Part shown: one piece after another, positions 34,041-34,411 of the stretch | Layout: each line of letters opens with the position of its first letter | Position numbering within the stretch: the first letter of the stretch is position 1 | Origin: Silicimonas sp. | GTDB taxonomy: Bacteria > Pseudomonadota > Alphaproteobacteria > Rhodobacterales > Rhodobacteraceae | Reading direction: 5' to 3' | Assembly (NCBI GenBank): GCA_022826205.1 | Contig: JAJDVJ010000051.1 | Coordinates: 1-34,411, forward strand | Length of the DNA: 34,411 bases | Translations under genes and position numbers: made by a program | The notes under the pieces: generated by a model | What the model saw: the letters and a program-made list of their open reading frames with translations, nothing else | Told to the model about the DNA's origin: nothing | Databases searched by the model: none

Positions 34041-34411
34041 GGGTAGTTCCCTCGCAATGTCTTCCGCGAATCTAGGGTGCAAGAGCAGGCCCTGCAAGCT
34101 GCACGTCGCAAATTGGCTCGCGAACTCACGGGTCACTCCAGCCGTCATCCGGGAAGCGGTGGCCAGGTCCTAGGGCAGTTGGCTAGCCGTCCGGGCGAAC
34201 TGGATCATTAGGGTTCCGAGGTAGGAGTGCCCCGGATTCGAAATGGGTGCGATTTCTGTATGGCGGATGGCGATTTTCCAGTACGCTGAAATCACACGAT
34301 ATTTTCGAGGCCGGATCCGTCGAGGGCCCCTGATCAGGCGGAATCCGCGAAAATTCGCCGTGCAGGCCGCGACTTTTCCATTTTCGGTGAGCCCTGCCCC
34401 TCGCTGGCAGG
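34041..34411. other. Right-end region without a recognisable gene
   Basis: No coding region is supported in the last 371 bases. A small palindrome GCGAAAATTCGC at 34346-34357 is the only local structure seen. The bolA promoter should lie in the left part. Confidence 0.4.

Overview
The window looks like chromosomal DNA of a GC-rich alphaproteobacterium, probably Rhodobacterales-like. Supporting signs are the transketolase / coiled-coil protein / ZapA neighbourhood, the BolA-monothiol glutaredoxin pair, the DUF1045-PhnM-PhnN phosphonate genes, a bacterial type A RNase P RNA, and high GC at third codon positions. Taxonomy is inferred from gene content only. No rRNA, tRNA, CRISPR array or intact insertion sequence was seen.

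Positions 1-7707: bpt (N-end rule leucyltransferase, minus strand) is followed by a divergent six-gene oxidative catabolic island. It encodes an isopenicillin-N-synthase-like Fe(II)/2-oxoglutarate oxygenase, a Rieske oxygenase alpha subunit, a beta-hydroxyacid dehydrogenase, an aldehyde dehydrogenase, a SelA-like PLP enzyme and a DUF4392 (D-glutamate-cyclase-like) protein. The last four are packed with 2 nt, -4 nt and 0 nt junctions, so they read as one translationally coupled operon. This combination is the best candidate in the window for an undescribed pathway. Its substrate is unknown.

Positions 7708-17498: an orphan trpB, then gatC-gatA followed by an excalibur-domain lipoprotein. Next come a Tat-exported vanadium-type haloperoxidase and a beta-barrel outer-membrane protein 4 nt apart. 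A roughly 1.35 kb stretch without a recognisable gene precedes an AmpD-like amidase.

Positions 17686-21033: remnants of a C-P lyase locus. phnM and the 2H-phosphoesterase-like DUF1045 gene are intact, but phnN carries an in-frame amber codon and apparently a late frameshift. None of phnGHIJKL is in the window. Then follow rnpB and rpmG, the latter with a stable hairpin against its ribosome binding site.

Positions 21093-24096: transketolase, and divergently a small coiled-coil protein overlapping zapA. Positions 24186-33103: a minus-strand Dpp/Opp-type ABC transporter locus with three successive substrate-binding protein genes, two of them near-identical tandem copies. It continues with dppB, dppC, a possible 21-codon micro-ORF and a fused two-domain ATPase. 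All three binding-protein genes have a TTGC(C/A)A box exactly 50 nt before the start codon and a hairpin about 20 nt after the stop codon. Positions 33336-34040: monothiol glutaredoxin and BolA. The last 370 bases hold no recognisable gene.
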